A stretch of 64,000 bases of DNA, from positions 32,245-96,244 of the forward strand of contig SVMM01000016.1 in assembly GCA_015067435.1 (NCBI GenBank), written 5' to 3'. Shown one piece after another: positions 46,031-55,049 of the stretch. How positions within the stretch are numbered: the first letter of the stretch is position 1; each line of letters opens with the position of its first letter. Under the pieces are notes generated by a model, which saw only the letters and a list, made by a program, of their open reading frames with translations, had not been told where the DNA came from and ran no database searches. Position numbers and translations under genes: made by a program. The DNA comes from Oscillospiraceae bacterium (lineage in GTDB: Bacteria > Bacillota > Clostridia > Oscillospirales > Oscillospiraceae).

Positions 46031-46924
46031 ATGGAAATCAAAAAAACCGCCATGGTCACGGTCTGCGGCCGTCCGAACGTCGGCAAGTCGACGCTTCTCA
46101 ACGCGCTGGTGGGCGAGAAGATCGCCATCGTCTCGAACAAGCCCCAGACCACGCGCAACCGCATCTGCGGCGTCGTCAACCGCGACGACATCCAGTTCGT
46201 CTTTCTGGATACGCCGGGCTTCCACAAGGCGCGCAACCGTCTGGGGGACTATATGGTCAAGGTCACGCGCGAGAGCATCGCGGACGTGGACGCCGTGGTG
46301 CTGCTGGTCGAGCCGACGCCCCACGTCGGCGTGCCGGAGCAGGAGCTCATCAACAAGATTAAAGAGTCCGGCTGTCCGGCGATCCTGTGCATCAACAAGA
46401 TCGACGCCGTCGAGAAAAAGGAAGACCTGCTCGCGGTTATCGCCGCCTACAGCGAGGCGTACGCCTTCGACGCGGTGATCCCGATCTCGGCGCTCAAGCA
46501 GGACGGGCTGCGCGACCTGCTCATCGAGCTGGCGAAGTACGCGCAGGAGGGGCCGCAGCTCTTCCCGGACGGCATGGTGACGGACCAGCCGGACCGGCAG
46601 GTCGTGGGCGAGATCGTGCGCGAGAAGATGCTGCGCAACCTCGATAAGGAGATCCCCCACGGCACGGCGGTGGAGATCACACGCTTTGCCGAGCGGGACG
46701 ACGAGGTCATCGAGGTCGAGGCGACGATCTACTGCGAGAAAAAGAGCCACAAGGGCATCATCATCGGCAAAAACGGCGATATGCTCAAGAAGATCAGCAC
46801 GGAGGCGCGCCGCGACATCGAGCGCTTCATGGGCGCGAAGGTCTACTTGCAGACGTGGGTAAAGGTCAAGGAAAACTGGCGGGACAACATGAACTATATC
46901 CGGAGCTTCGGCTACGACGAGTGA
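46031..46924 (+). CDS. era: GTPase Era
   Basis: 297-aa ribosome-assembly GTPase. G1 GRPNVGKST, G3 DTPG, G4 NKID, and a C-terminal KH domain ('EKKSHKGIIIGKNGDMLKKI') that binds 16S rRNA 3' end. yqfF, dgkA and cdd, common in this cluster, are not present between yqfD and era. Confidence 0.97.
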   Translation: MEIKKTAMVTVCGRPNVGKSTLLNALVGEKIAIVSNKPQTTRNRICGVVNRDDIQFVFLDTPGFHKARNRLGDYMVKVTRESIADVDAVVLLVEPTPHVGVPEQELINKIKESGCPAILCINKIDAVEKKEDLLAVIAAYSEAYAFDAVIPISALKQDGLRDLLIELAKYAQEGPQLFPDGMVTDQPDRQVVGEIVREKMLRNLDKEIPHGTAVEITRFAERDDEVIEVEATIYCEKKSHKGIIIGKNGDMLKKISTEARRDIERFMGAKVYLQTWVKVKENWRDNMNYIRSFGYDE

Positions 46925-46961
46925 GAGCGCACCTTCGGCTGCGACGAATAAAAAAGCGCAT

Positions 46962-47003
46962 AATAAATGCATCCGATTCGCAATGAACCGGATGCATTTA
47001 TTT
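46962..47003. terminator. Bidirectional terminator
   Basis: 18-nt arms with one mismatch (46962-46979 with 46985-47002), 5-nt loop, A/T ends; lies between era and the convergent transpeptidase gene. Confidence 0.8.
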
Positions 47004-47013
47004 ATCACGTAAG

Positions 47014-48363
47014 TCAGATCGACGCCACGATGCAGTAACGGTGCAGCAGCGCCGCCGCCTGCGAGCGCGTGAGCGCGTCGTTCAGCGCGGGCACGCCGCT
47101 GCCGTCGCCCAGCAGGATACCGTTCCGATCCGCCCAGCGCGCGGCGCTGCCCGGCTCGCTGTCCGGTACTGCGGAGCGGCGCAGCGCGTCAAAGCGGTAC
47201 AGCAGCTCAATGAAGTCGCCCCTGGACATCGCCAGCGAGGAGCCGTCGACATCCAAAAGCTGCTCGCCATACGCCCAGTCGAGGGCGTCGGCGAACCACG
47301 CGCGATCCTCGCCGCCGGTCTGCGCCACGGGCGGCTTGCCCGCGATGCAGTAGAGCAGGTGCAGCGCTTCGGTGCGCAGCAGCGTTTCGTCCGGGTTGTA
47401 CGCATATTCGGTGCTGCCGGACACCAGCCCGCGGTCATAGAGATAGCGCACGTGGGGATAGAACCACATGTCCGGCATCACGTCACAGAACGGCAGAGCG
47501 TCGTCGGTGACGGCGACCAGACAGGACTTTTCCGCGGCGCCGCAGCTGACCGTGACCGTCGCCAGACCGACGCCGACGGCGCGGACGCGCCCCGCTCCGT
47601 CGACCACGGCGACGGAGGGCGCGTCGGTGCGGAACATGGCGGTGGGATAGGTCGTGCCCTCCGGCAGGCGCTCCACGCCGAGCGCGGCGGTCTCGCCGGG
47701 GGCGAGGCGGATGCGCTCAGCGGACAGGTTGATATCGTTTGTCCACTGCGCCGCCCACGGGTTCGCCGGATCGGGGTCCGTCGGGTCCCAGAGCGTGCCT
47801 GCGGGGAGCTTGTCGATCATCCGGTCGGGCTTTCCCAGCTCGCCGGGGTCGCTGCTGTCATAGATCGTGACGTAAGTGCCGGTGTCGCAGTTGTCGTAGA
47901 TCCACTTCGCGTCCTCGGTCTGGAGCCGCACGCAGCCGTGCGACGCGGGATGACCGAGGTTGTTGTAATAGCCGGTGAGCAGCGTATCCGCGCGCGGCTT
48001 CGCATAACAGACCGAGTGGAACAGGCAGCTGTTATAAAACTGGGAGAGATACTGGGCGTACACATCGCCGAGCATCAGGTTCCAGCGGATCTTTTTTCCG
48101 ATGGAGAAGTTGCCGGTGGGCGTGGCGTGCGCCGACGACCCGGTGGAGCAGATCATCGCCCGCACGGGGATCGAGTAGCAGTCGTTCTCGTCCAGACCAT
48201 AGATGGTGACGGTGCTCATCTGGCGGTTTACCATGATATAATAGGGTAGACCATTGCTTTTTGTGGTTTTCGGCGGCAGCTCGTCCGCCGCCCGCGCCCG
48301 AACCGGAGACAGGCTCAATACCGTCACCAGTGCGAGAAGCGCGGCTGCGATGCGTTTTCTCAT
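47014..48363 (-). CDS. SLH-containing L,D-transpeptidase (YkuD)
   Basis: 449-aa exported enzyme. Signal peptide to about residue 26; YkuD catalytic domain (40-175) with HPASHGCVRL, catalytic Cys144; a bacterial-Ig-like segment (about 215-280, 'TVSCGAAEKSCLVAVTD'); then SLH-like repeats to the C-terminus. It would form 3-3 peptidoglycan cross-links or attach proteins. It interrupts the normal era-yqzL-recO order on the opposite strand. Confidence 0.9.
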   Translation of the reverse strand: MRKRIAAALLALVTVLSLSPVRARAADELPPKTTKSNGLPYYIMVNRQMSTVTIYGLDENDCYSIPVRAMICSTGSSAHATPTGNFSIGKKIRWNLMLGDVYAQYLSQFYNSCLFHSVCYAKPRADTLLTGYYNNLGHPASHGCVRLQTEDAKWIYDNCDTGTYVTIYDSSDPGELGKPDRMIDKLPAGTLWDPTDPDPANPWAAQWTNDINLSAERIRLAPGETAALGVERLPEGTTYPTAMFRTDAPSVAVVDGAGRVRAVGVGLATVTVSCGAAEKSCLVAVTDDALPFCDVMPDMWFYPHVRYLYDRGLVSGSTEYAYNPDETLLRTEALHLLYCIAGKPPVAQTGGEDRAWFADALDWAYGEQLLDVDGSSLAMSRGDFIELLYRFDALRRSAVPDSEPGSAARWADRNGILLGDGSGVPALNDALTRSQAAALLHRYCIVASI

Positions 48364-48397
48364 CCGAAAGTTCCTCCCACCCGTGGATTGCTTCTAC

Positions 48398-48426
48398 AGA
48401 ATAGCACAAGTTTCGCGCTTTGTCCA
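48398..48426 (-). promoter_or_regulatory. Promoter of L,D-transpeptidase
   Basis: TGGACA (48421-48426), 17 nt, TATTCT (48398-48403) on the minus strand. A near-palindrome TGTCCA...TGGACA (48421-48441) overlaps the -35. Confidence 0.65.
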
Positions 48427-48502
48427 TAGATATTGTGGACAAGAATGGAGATGGAAACAACATATGCCGTTTTTCCCGGGAAAACGCTCCCGCCGGCGAA
48501 GC

Positions 48503-48531
48503 TTGCCATTTTCGACGGCATATGCTATGAT
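48503..48531 (+). promoter_or_regulatory. Promoter of yqzL-recO-mutS2
   Basis: TTGCCA (48503-48508), 17 nt, TATGAT (48526-48531). One arm of a 10-bp inverted repeat (48461-48470 with 48515-48524) abuts the -10. Confidence 0.65.
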
Positions 48532-48655
48532 ACGGGGGAAAACGCCGCCTTTCGCACCGCCGCGCAGGATTTTCCACGCATAATCGCTCCGCGCGCGTCC
48601 ATGCTAGGAACGTCGGACCGCGCAGCGCCGGAAAACGCACATGCGAGGTGAACGA

Positions 48656-48766
48656 ATGGACGGCTATCTTGAATTGTTCTGGCGCACGGGGCATCCCGTG
48701 TTCTATCTGGCGGGCGTCGGGGAAGACGGCGCGGCCGCCGCTTCGGAAGGAGAGGCTCCGGCTTGA
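48656..48766 (+). CDS. yqzL: YqzL-like small protein
   Basis: 36-aa protein, starting MDGYLELFWRTGHPVFYLAG. The F-W-x-x-T-G-x-x-x-x-Y-L pattern matches the tiny YqzL family, which in Bacilli and Clostridia lies directly before recO, as here. GAGGTG is 6 nt upstream of the ATG. Its 3' end forms a hairpin with the following gap. Function unknown. Confidence 0.75.
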   Translation: MDGYLELFWRTGHPVFYLAGVGEDGAAAASEGEAPA

Positions 48767-48776
48767 TCCGGAGCCT
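48753..48776 (+). other. Hairpin overlapping yqzL stop
   Basis: AGGCTCCGG-CTTGAT-CCGGAGCCT, 9-bp perfect stem, no T tail; ends 8 nt before the recO start and might modulate its translation. Confidence 0.55.
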
Positions 48777-48784
48777 ACATAGCG

Positions 48785-49579
48785 ATGCCTGACAAGATCG
48801 TGGTAAAAGGCGTCGTCCTCCGCGAGACGCTGACGAAGGAGGCCGACAAGATACTGACCGTGCTGACGGCGGAGCAGGGGCGCATCGGCGTCGTCGCCCG
48901 CGGCGCGCGGCGCAAAAACAGCCGCCTCGCCGCGGCGAGCGAGCTGTTGGCGTTCTCCGAGCTGGTGCTCTACGAGCGGCGCGGCTGGTGGATGCTCGAC
49001 GAGGCGTCCACGCTCTCGCTGTGGGACGGCGTGCGCGCCGACGTGGAGCGGCTGTCGCTCGCGTCCTACTTCGCGGAGCTGGCGGAGGCGGTCAGCAGCG
49101 AGGGGGAACCGGCGGGGGAGACGCTCTCGCTGCTGCTCAACGCGCTCTATGCCCTCGACAAGCTGGACAAGCCGCAGGAGCAGGTCAAGGCGGCGTACGA
49201 GCTCAAGCTCCTCGCGCTCTCCGGTTACGAGCCGCTGGTCTCCGGCTGCGCCGTGTGCGGCAGAAGCGCTCCGGAGGAGCCGCTGTTCGACGCGCGGGAG
49301 GGCGTCGTCCTGTGCAGGAAATGCGCGGGCGCGGCGGCGTGGAACATGCTGCGGCTGGACGCCGGCTCCCTCGCGGCGATGCGCCACGTGCTCGGCGTCG
49401 ATCAGAAGCGGATGCTTGCCTTCGTGCTCCGCGGCGACACGGCGCGGCGGTTCGCGCACGCGTGCGAGGATTTTGCCCGCGTGCAGCTGGAGCGTGACTT
49501 CCGCACGCTGAGCTTCTATAAGAGCCTGCGCGCGCCTGCCATTTCCGGGGAAATGGCAGATTTCGACAACAAACCGTAA
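48785..49579 (+). CDS. recO: DNA repair protein RecO
   Basis: 264-aa RecFOR-pathway protein: N-terminal OB fold ('VLRETLTKEADKILTVLTAEQGRIGVVARGARR'), C-terminal helical domain with a zinc C4 motif (CAVC...CRKC). It anneals ssDNA and loads RecA with RecR. Confidence 0.95.
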   Translation: MPDKIVVKGVVLRETLTKEADKILTVLTAEQGRIGVVARGARRKNSRLAAASELLAFSELVLYERRGWWMLDEASTLSLWDGVRADVERLSLASYFAELAEAVSSEGEPAGETLSLLLNALYALDKLDKPQEQVKAAYELKLLALSGYEPLVSGCAVCGRSAPEEPLFDAREGVVLCRKCAGAAAWNMLRLDAGSLAAMRHVLGVDQKRMLAFVLRGDTARRFAHACEDFARVQLERDFRTLSFYKSLRAPAISGEMADFDNKP

Positions 49580-49626
49580 AATTCGACGAAAGAGATACGA
49601 ATTGCAATCAACTGTGGGGGATCACC

Positions 49627-52008
49627 ATGACGGAACTGTTTGAAAAATCTATCCGCGTGCTGGAGCTGCCGCGTGTGCTGGCGCTGCTGGAGCAGCGCGC
49701 GGTCAGCGAGGCGGCGAAGGAGCGCGCCCGCGCGCTGACGCCCTCGACGGATTTCGACGAGGTTCGGCGAGCGCTGGACGAGACGGACGCGGCGCGCGGC
49801 ATGATCGCGAAAAAAGGCAGCCCGTCGTTTGGCGGCGTGAAGCCGGTGGCGGAGGCGCTGGGCCGCGCGGAGCGGGGCGGCATGCTCAACATGGGCGAGC
49901 TGCTGACCGTGGCGGGGCTTTTGTCGAACGCGCGCCGCGCGAAGGAATATCTGGACGACGACGCGGAGCCGACGGCGCTCGACCGCATGTTCCGCTCGCT
50001 GCACGGCAACCGCTATCTGGAGGAAAAGATCACGACCTCCATCCTCAGCGAGGACGAGGTCGCGGACGCGGCGAGCCCGGAGCTGGCGGATATCCGGCGG
50101 CACAAGCGCGCTGCGGCGGCGAAGGGCCGGCAGATTTTGCAGAAGATCATCTCCTCGTCCAGCTACCGCAGCGTATTACAGGAGGCTCTCATCACCCAGC
50201 GCGACGGGCGCTTCGTCGTGCCGGTCAAGGCGGAGTGCCGCGGCGAGCTGCCCGGCCTCGTCCACGACGTGTCGTCCAGCGGCGCGACGCTGTTTGTCGA
50301 GCCGATGGGCGTCGTGCAGGCGAACAACGAGCTCAAGGAGCTGGAGGCGAAGGAGGAAAAGGAGATCGACCGCATCCTCATGGCGCTCTCCGCCGAGGCG
50401 GCGGGCTTCGCCGAGGATATCGTCTGGGACTACGACGTGCTGGTGCACCTCGATCTGATCTTCGCCCGCGGCGAGCTGAGCTACCAGATGGACGCCATGC
50501 GCCCGGAGCTGCGCCGCGACGGAAGCGTGTACCTGCGCCGCGCGCGGCACCCGCTGCTCGACAGCGCGAAGGCGGTGCCCATCGACGTGGAGCTGGGCAG
50601 GAGCTTCGACACGCTGGTCATCACCGGCCCCAACACCGGCGGCAAGACCGTCACGCTCAAGACACTGGGGCTTTTGTGCCTGATGACGCAGTGCGGCCTG
50701 CACATCCCCTGCGCCGACCAGAGCGCGCTGAGCGTGTTCGACCATGTGCTCGCCGACATCGGCGACGAGCAGAGCATCGAGCAGAGCCTGTCCACCTTCT
50801 CGGCGCATATGAAGAACATCGTGCAGATCCTCGACGAGGCGGACGGCGGCAGCCTGATCCTCTTCGACGAGCTGGGCGCGGGCACGGACCCGGTGGAGGG
50901 CGCGGCGCTCGCCATCGCCATCATTGAGGAGAGCCGCGCGCGCGGCGCGCGGGTCGCCGCCACGACGCACTATGCCGAGCTCAAGACCTTCGCCATGACC
51001 ACGGCGGGCGTCGAGAACGCGAGCTGTGAGTTCGACGTGGAGACGCTGGCGCCGACGTACCGCCTGCTCATCGGCATCCCCGGCAAGTCCAACGCCTTTG
51101 CGATCTCCAAGCGACTCGGCCTGGGCGAGAAGGTCATCGAGCGCGCAAAGGAGCAGATGAGCGGCGAGAGCGTCCGCTTCGAGGACGTTTTAAGCCAGCT
51201 GGAGCAGAAGCGCCAGGCGCTGGAAAAGGAGAAGGAGGAGACCGACCGCCTGCTGCTGCGCCGCGAGGAGGACGCGCGCAAGGCGCGCGAATTCCGCGAG
51301 CAGATGGAGCGCGCGAAGGAGAACGCCCGCTCCCGCGGCGAAGCGGAGGCGAAGCGCATCCTCGCCGACGCCAAGGCGGCGGCGGACGAGACGTTCCGCG
51401 AGCTGGACGCCCTGCGCAAGGCGCAGAAGAAGCAGATCGACGCGCAGGAGGTCAACGAGCGCCGCGCCGAGCTGATGCACAAGCTCAACGACGCGCGCGA
51501 GGCCGCCGGCGTGCGCGACAACGTGCGCGAGCCGATCCCCAAGCCGAGCCGCCCCATCGCCGCGGGCGATCTGGTGGAGATCCCCGGCACCGGACGAAAA
51601 GCGGAGGTGCTGTCGGTGCAGGGCGACACACTGGAGTGCAAGGCGGGGCCGCTGCGCATGAAGGTCAAGGCGACGGAGGTGCGCCTCATCGAGGACGACG
51701 AGCGCGCGGCGCTGGAGACGAAAAAAGCGCCCTCCGGCGCGGCGCATATGCCCGCGCGCGCCGCCGCGCCGCGCGAGCTGGACATCCGCGGCATGGAGTC
51801 GCTGGAGGCGGAGAGCGTCGTGGAGAGCTATCTCGACAGCGCGGTGCTGGCGCACCTCGAAAGCGTGACCATCATCCACGGCAAGGGCACGGGCGTGCTG
51901 CGCAAGGCGGTGCACGCCCTGCTCAAGCGCAACAAGCACGTCAAATCCTTCCGCCTCGGCGTTTTCGGCGAGGGCGAGTCCGGCGTGACCGTCGTGGAGC
52001 TGCGTTGA
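49627..52008 (+). CDS. mutS2: Endonuclease MutS2
   Basis: 793-aa MutS2: core and clamp domains, ATPase with GPNTGGKT (near 335) and 'ILFDELGAGTDPVEG', a long coiled coil (about 520-620), and a C-terminal Smr nuclease domain ('LDIRGMESLEAESV', 'IIHGKGTGVLR'). Acts on branched DNA or collided ribosomes rather than mismatch repair. Lies 47 nt after recO. Confidence 0.96.
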   Translation: MTELFEKSIRVLELPRVLALLEQRAVSEAAKERARALTPSTDFDEVRRALDETDAARGMIAKKGSPSFGGVKPVAEALGRAERGGMLNMGELLTVAGLLSNARRAKEYLDDDAEPTALDRMFRSLHGNRYLEEKITTSILSEDEVADAASPELADIRRHKRAAAAKGRQILQKIISSSSYRSVLQEALITQRDGRFVVPVKAECRGELPGLVHDVSSSGATLFVEPMGVVQANNELKELEAKEEKEIDRILMALSAEAAGFAEDIVWDYDVLVHLDLIFARGELSYQMDAMRPELRRDGSVYLRRARHPLLDSAKAVPIDVELGRSFDTLVITGPNTGGKTVTLKTLGLLCLMTQCGLHIPCADQSALSVFDHVLADIGDEQSIEQSLSTFSAHMKNIVQILDEADGGSLILFDELGAGTDPVEGAALAIAIIEESRARGARVAATTHYAELKTFAMTTAGVENASCEFDVETLAPTYRLLIGIPGKSNAFAISKRLGLGEKVIERAKEQMSGESVRFEDVLSQLEQKRQALEKEKEETDRLLLRREEDARKAREFREQMERAKENARSRGEAEAKRILADAKAAADETFRELDALRKAQKKQIDAQEVNERRAELMHKLNDAREAAGVRDNVREPIPKPSRPIAAGDLVEIPGTGRKAEVLSVQGDTLECKAGPLRMKVKATEVRLIEDDERAALETKKAPSGAAHMPARAAAPRELDIRGMESLEAESVVESYLDSAVLAHLESVTIIHGKGTGVLRKAVHALLKRNKHVKSFRLGVFGEGESGVTVVELR

Positions 52009-52105
52009 GCCCCCTTTGCCCCGCCGCGGCCGCCGCAGCCTCCGCATTGGGCAGAAATAGACAAAAAAGTTGGCGCTTTCGGAGCGGAAATATCAAGAAA
52101 AGTCA

Positions 52106-52133
52106 TTGACGAAGCGGAGGATTATGTTATAAT
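52106..52133 (+). promoter_or_regulatory. HPr promoter
   Basis: TTGACG (52106-52111), 16 nt, TATAAT (52128-52133). Confidence 0.75.
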
Positions 52134-52184
52134 ATAAGGCGGTCCGGTAATTGGAAGTGTTACGGAGAGAGGGGAGCTTATCGT

Positions 52185-52448
52185 ATGTATACGCAGAATG
52201 TCATGATCAACAATGAGGTAGGTCTTCATGCGCGCCCCGCTACGTTCTTTATCCAGAAAGCGAATGAGTTCAAAAGCGGCATCTGGGTCGAGAAGGACGA
52301 GCGCCGCGTAAATGCCAAGAGCCTGCTGGGCGTTTTGTCGCTCGGGATCGGCAAGGGCACCGAGATCACGCTGCTGGCGGACGGCTCGGACGAGAAGGAA
52401 GCCGTCGACTCGCTCTGCGAGCTTGTGTCCGGCAACTTCGGCGAATAA
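52185..52448 (+). CDS. ptsH: HPr phosphocarrier protein
   Basis: 87-aa HPr: phosphorylatable His15 in GLHARP and regulatory Ser46 in NAKSLLGVLSLG. Both residues are present, so it can serve PTS transfer and HPr kinase/CcpA signalling. Monocistronic, with its own promoter and a hairpin terminator downstream. No PTS EI gene is near. Confidence 0.93.
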   Translation: MYTQNVMINNEVGLHARPATFFIQKANEFKSGIWVEKDERRVNAKSLLGVLSLGIGKGTEITLLADGSDEKEAVDSLCELVSGNFGE

Positions 52449-52466
52449 AAAAGACTGACGAGGGCG

Positions 52467-52499
52467 AAGACGGTTTCGGTTGGACGAGGCCGTCTTTTT
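52467..52499 (+). terminator. Terminator after HPr
   Basis: AAGACGG...CCGTCTT stem with a 16-nt loop and TTTTT. The T-run abuts the ATG at 52503, one reason to reject that start for uvrC. Confidence 0.6.
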
Positions 52500-52523
52500 C
52501 TCATGCTGAGGAGGCATTGCGCC

Positions 52524-54359
52524 GTGACAAAGGAAGAGCTGCGCGCCAAGGCGAACGAGCTGCCGCTCAAGCCCGGCGTATACCTGATGATGGACCGCAC
52601 GGGAAAGGTCATCTACGTCGGCAAGGCGAAAAAGCTTAAAAACCGCGTGAGCCAGTATTTTCAGGAGAACAACGCGTCCCACAACGAAAAGACGCGGCGC
52701 ATGGTCGCGCAGGTCGACACCTTCGACACGATCTTCGTGTCCAGCGAGTTCGAGGCGCTGATCCTCGAAAACTCGCTCATCAAGCAGCACATGCCGCACT
52801 ACAACATCCTGCTCAAGGACGACAAGGGCTATCCCTTTGTGCGGCTGGGGAAGGAGCCCTACGCGCGCTTTTCCATGGTCAACCGCCCCGCGGACGACGG
52901 CGCGCGCTACTTCGGCCCCTTCGGCGGGCGCAGCGAGACCCGCGCCGCAATCGACGCGGTCTGCGCGGCGTTCAAGCTGCCCACCTGCACGCGGCGCTTT
53001 CCCCGCGACATCGGGAAGGAACGCCCCTGCCTCAATCACCATATGGGCCGCTGCGACGGCTTCTGCCGCGGCGTACCGGACGAAAAAGAGTATACGAACC
53101 GTATAGAACAGGCAACGCAATTACTCTCCGGACACTACAAACAGCTCACGCGCGCCATGCGCGAGGAGATGGAGCGCGAGGCGGAGGCGCTGCGCTTTGA
53201 GCAGGCTGCGGCGCTGCGCGACCGCATTTCCGCCATCGAATCGCTGGGCAAGCGCCAGAAGGTCATCGCGGGCATCTGCGCCGACACGGACGTGTGGGGC
53301 GTGTACCGCGGCGCGGCAAAGTGCGGCTGGGCGGTCATCCACGTCGAGGACGGCAGCGTCACCGGCCGCGAGACCGACGTGTTTGCCGCCCCGACGGACG
53401 AGACGGAGGCGGACATGCTCTCCGCGCTGCTGAACCAGTATTATCTCCCGCGCGCCGTGCTCCCGCGCGAGATCCTGCTGCCCTGCGAGACGGTCGACGC
53501 GTCGGAGCTGGCGGGCGTGCTGACCGAGCGCGCGGGGCGGAAGGTCAGCGTCCACGTGCCGCAGCGCGGCGACAAGGCGGAACTGCTGCGCATGGCGGAG
53601 CGCAACGCGCGCGAGGACGTGGAAAGGGTAACGACCTTACAGGAGCGCGAAAACCGCACGCTTGCCGCGCTCGGCGAGATGCTGGGCATGGACGCGCCGG
53701 AGCGCATGGAGAGCTACGACATCTCCAACACCGGCGCGAGCGACATCGTGGCGTCGATGGTCGTCTACGAGGGCGCGAAGCCGAAAAAAAGCGCCTACCG
53801 GCGCTTCCACATGAAGACCGTCAGCGAGCATCCGGACGACTACGCCTCGATGGAGGAGGTTTTGACGCGCCGGCTGCGCCGATATCTCGACGGCGACGAG
53901 AAGTTCGCCCCGCTGCCGGACGTGCTGCTCATCGACGGCGGCGTGACCCACGCGCAGGTCGCCGAGCGCGTCTGCGCGGCGCTGAACGTCCCGCTGCCGG
54001 TCTTCGGCATGGTCAAGGACGATCGGCACCACACCCGCGCGCTCGTCACCGCGGAGGGGCGCGAGATCGACCTCCACGCGAACCCGGCGGTGTTTGCCCT
54101 CATCGGGCAGATCCAGGACGAGACGCACCGCTTTGCCATCACCTTCCACCACGAGAGCCACACGAGATCGGCGATGCACTCGGCGCTGGACGACGTCCCC
54201 GGCGTCGGCAGAACGCGAAAGGCGGCGCTGCTCAAGGCGTTCAAGAGCGTCAAGGCGATCCGCGAGGCGGACGAGGCGGCGCTCGCGGCGGTCGTGCCGA
54301 AGAACACGGCGCGGGCGGTGTGGGAGCACTTCCACCCCTCCGGGGAACCGAAGGAATAG
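52524..54359 (+). CDS. uvrC: Excinuclease ABC subunit C
   Basis: 611-aa nucleotide-excision nuclease. GIY-YIG domain ('KPGVYLMMDRTGKVIYVGKAKKLKNRV'), Cys-rich 'CLNHHMGRCDGFC', UvrB-binding UVR motif (about 200-235), RNase-H-like C-terminal nuclease ('MESYDISNTGASDIVASMVVYE') and terminal HhH. GTG 52524 was chosen because GAGGAGG is correctly spaced from it; ATG 52503 has none. Confidence 0.95.
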   Translation: MTKEELRAKANELPLKPGVYLMMDRTGKVIYVGKAKKLKNRVSQYFQENNASHNEKTRRMVAQVDTFDTIFVSSEFEALILENSLIKQHMPHYNILLKDDKGYPFVRLGKEPYARFSMVNRPADDGARYFGPFGGRSETRAAIDAVCAAFKLPTCTRRFPRDIGKERPCLNHHMGRCDGFCRGVPDEKEYTNRIEQATQLLSGHYKQLTRAMREEMEREAEALRFEQAAALRDRISAIESLGKRQKVIAGICADTDVWGVYRGAAKCGWAVIHVEDGSVTGRETDVFAAPTDETEADMLSALLNQYYLPRAVLPREILLPCETVDASELAGVLTERAGRKVSVHVPQRGDKAELLRMAERNAREDVERVTTLQERENRTLAALGEMLGMDAPERMESYDISNTGASDIVASMVVYEGAKPKKSAYRRFHMKTVSEHPDDYASMEEVLTRRLRRYLDGDEKFAPLPDVLLIDGGVTHAQVAERVCAALNVPLPVFGMVKDDRHHTRALVTAEGREIDLHANPAVFALIGQIQDETHRFAITFHHESHTRSAMHSALDDVPGVGRTRKAALLKAFKSVKAIREADEAALAAVVPKNTARAVWEHFHPSGEPKE

Positions 54360-54361
54360 GA

Positions 54362-54390
54362 AAAACCGGCTGCGGAAAGCAGCCGGTTTT
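54362..54390. terminator. Bidirectional terminator
   Basis: AAAACCGGCTGC-GGAAA-GCAGCCGGTTTT, 12-bp stem, between convergent uvrC and DUF1648 genes. Confidence 0.85.
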
Positions 54391-54391
54391 G

Positions 54392-54832
54392 TTATGCGCC
54401 GAGCTTTGGAAATATGACGATAAAGAACACGAGCATCGGTGCGAACAGCAGCACGAGAAAGACGGGGAAGAACCACACGCCGAGCGGCCGGACGAGCGCG
54501 CTGCACACGGTAATGTAGGAAAAGCCCGCGAGCAGCACCAGCTTCATGGCGGGGAACAGCAGCTCCGGCGCGGGGATGCGCACGGTCTTGCCGAGCGAGC
54601 GGAGCTGCATCGTCTTGGCGAAGAACAGGGAGACGAACGCGACCGCCATAATCATGGGGTAGGTGAGCAGCACCCACTTGTCCAGCCATTCGGTGACCTC
54701 ACCGCCGGCGTTCCAGCGATTCGGCACCTGCGCGGGAATGTTCTTCCAATTCACGACCAGAAAGGCGATCGTGCCGAGCAGGATCAGAAGGCTCAACACC
54801 TCCAGCACGATGCGTACGATCCGTTTTGCCAT
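54392..54832 (-). CDS. DUF1648 membrane protein
   Basis: 146-aa protein with four hydrophobic segments. 'IPAQVPNRWNAGGEVTEWLDKW' is the DUF1648 signature also seen in SdpI-like immunity/sensor proteins; the SdpI C-terminal domain is absent. Last gene of an SPFH-RHH-DUF1648 operon, 12 nt after the RHH gene. Confidence 0.82.
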   Translation of the reverse strand: MAKRIVRIVLEVLSLLILLGTIAFLVVNWKNIPAQVPNRWNAGGEVTEWLDKWVLLTYPMIMAVAFVSLFFAKTMQLRSLGKTVRIPAPELLFPAMKLVLLAGFSYITVCSALVRPLGVWFFPVFLVLLFAPMLVFFIVIFPKLGA

Positions 54833-54844
54833 CCCGCCGCCTCC

Positions 54845-55045
54845 TTACTTGATATCCAGCTCCGGCGGGACGTCGATCTCCTCGCCGACGTACTTGCCGT
54901 TCTTCTTGCGCTGGCGCACGCACTCGGAGAGCAGGTATTCGATCTGCCCGTTCACGCTGCGGAAGTCGTCCTCCGCCCACGCGGCGATGGCGGCGTAGAG
55001 CTTGGCGGACAACCGCAGGGGGACTTGCTTCTTTTCCTCCGCCAT
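54845..55045 (-). CDS. Arc-like ribbon-helix-helix protein
   Basis: 66-aa protein; 'QVPLRLSAKLYAAIAAWAEDDFRSVNGQIEYLLSECV' is an Arc/MetJ-type RHH dimerisation and DNA-binding core, with a short acidic tail (EEIDVPPELDIK). It begins 4 nt after the SPFH stop. The operon promoter carries TTGATATC direct repeats one helical turn apart, a fitting RHH target, so autoregulation is plausible. Confidence 0.85.
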   Translation of the reverse strand: MAEEKKQVPLRLSAKLYAAIAAWAEDDFRSVNGQIEYLLSECVRQRKKNGKYVGEEIDVPPELDIK

Positions 55046-55049
55046 GGCC

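Noticed and set aside
52503..52523. ATG 52503 as uvrC start
   Set aside because: It directly follows the HPr terminator T-run and lacks a ribosome site, whereas GTG 52524 has a good one.
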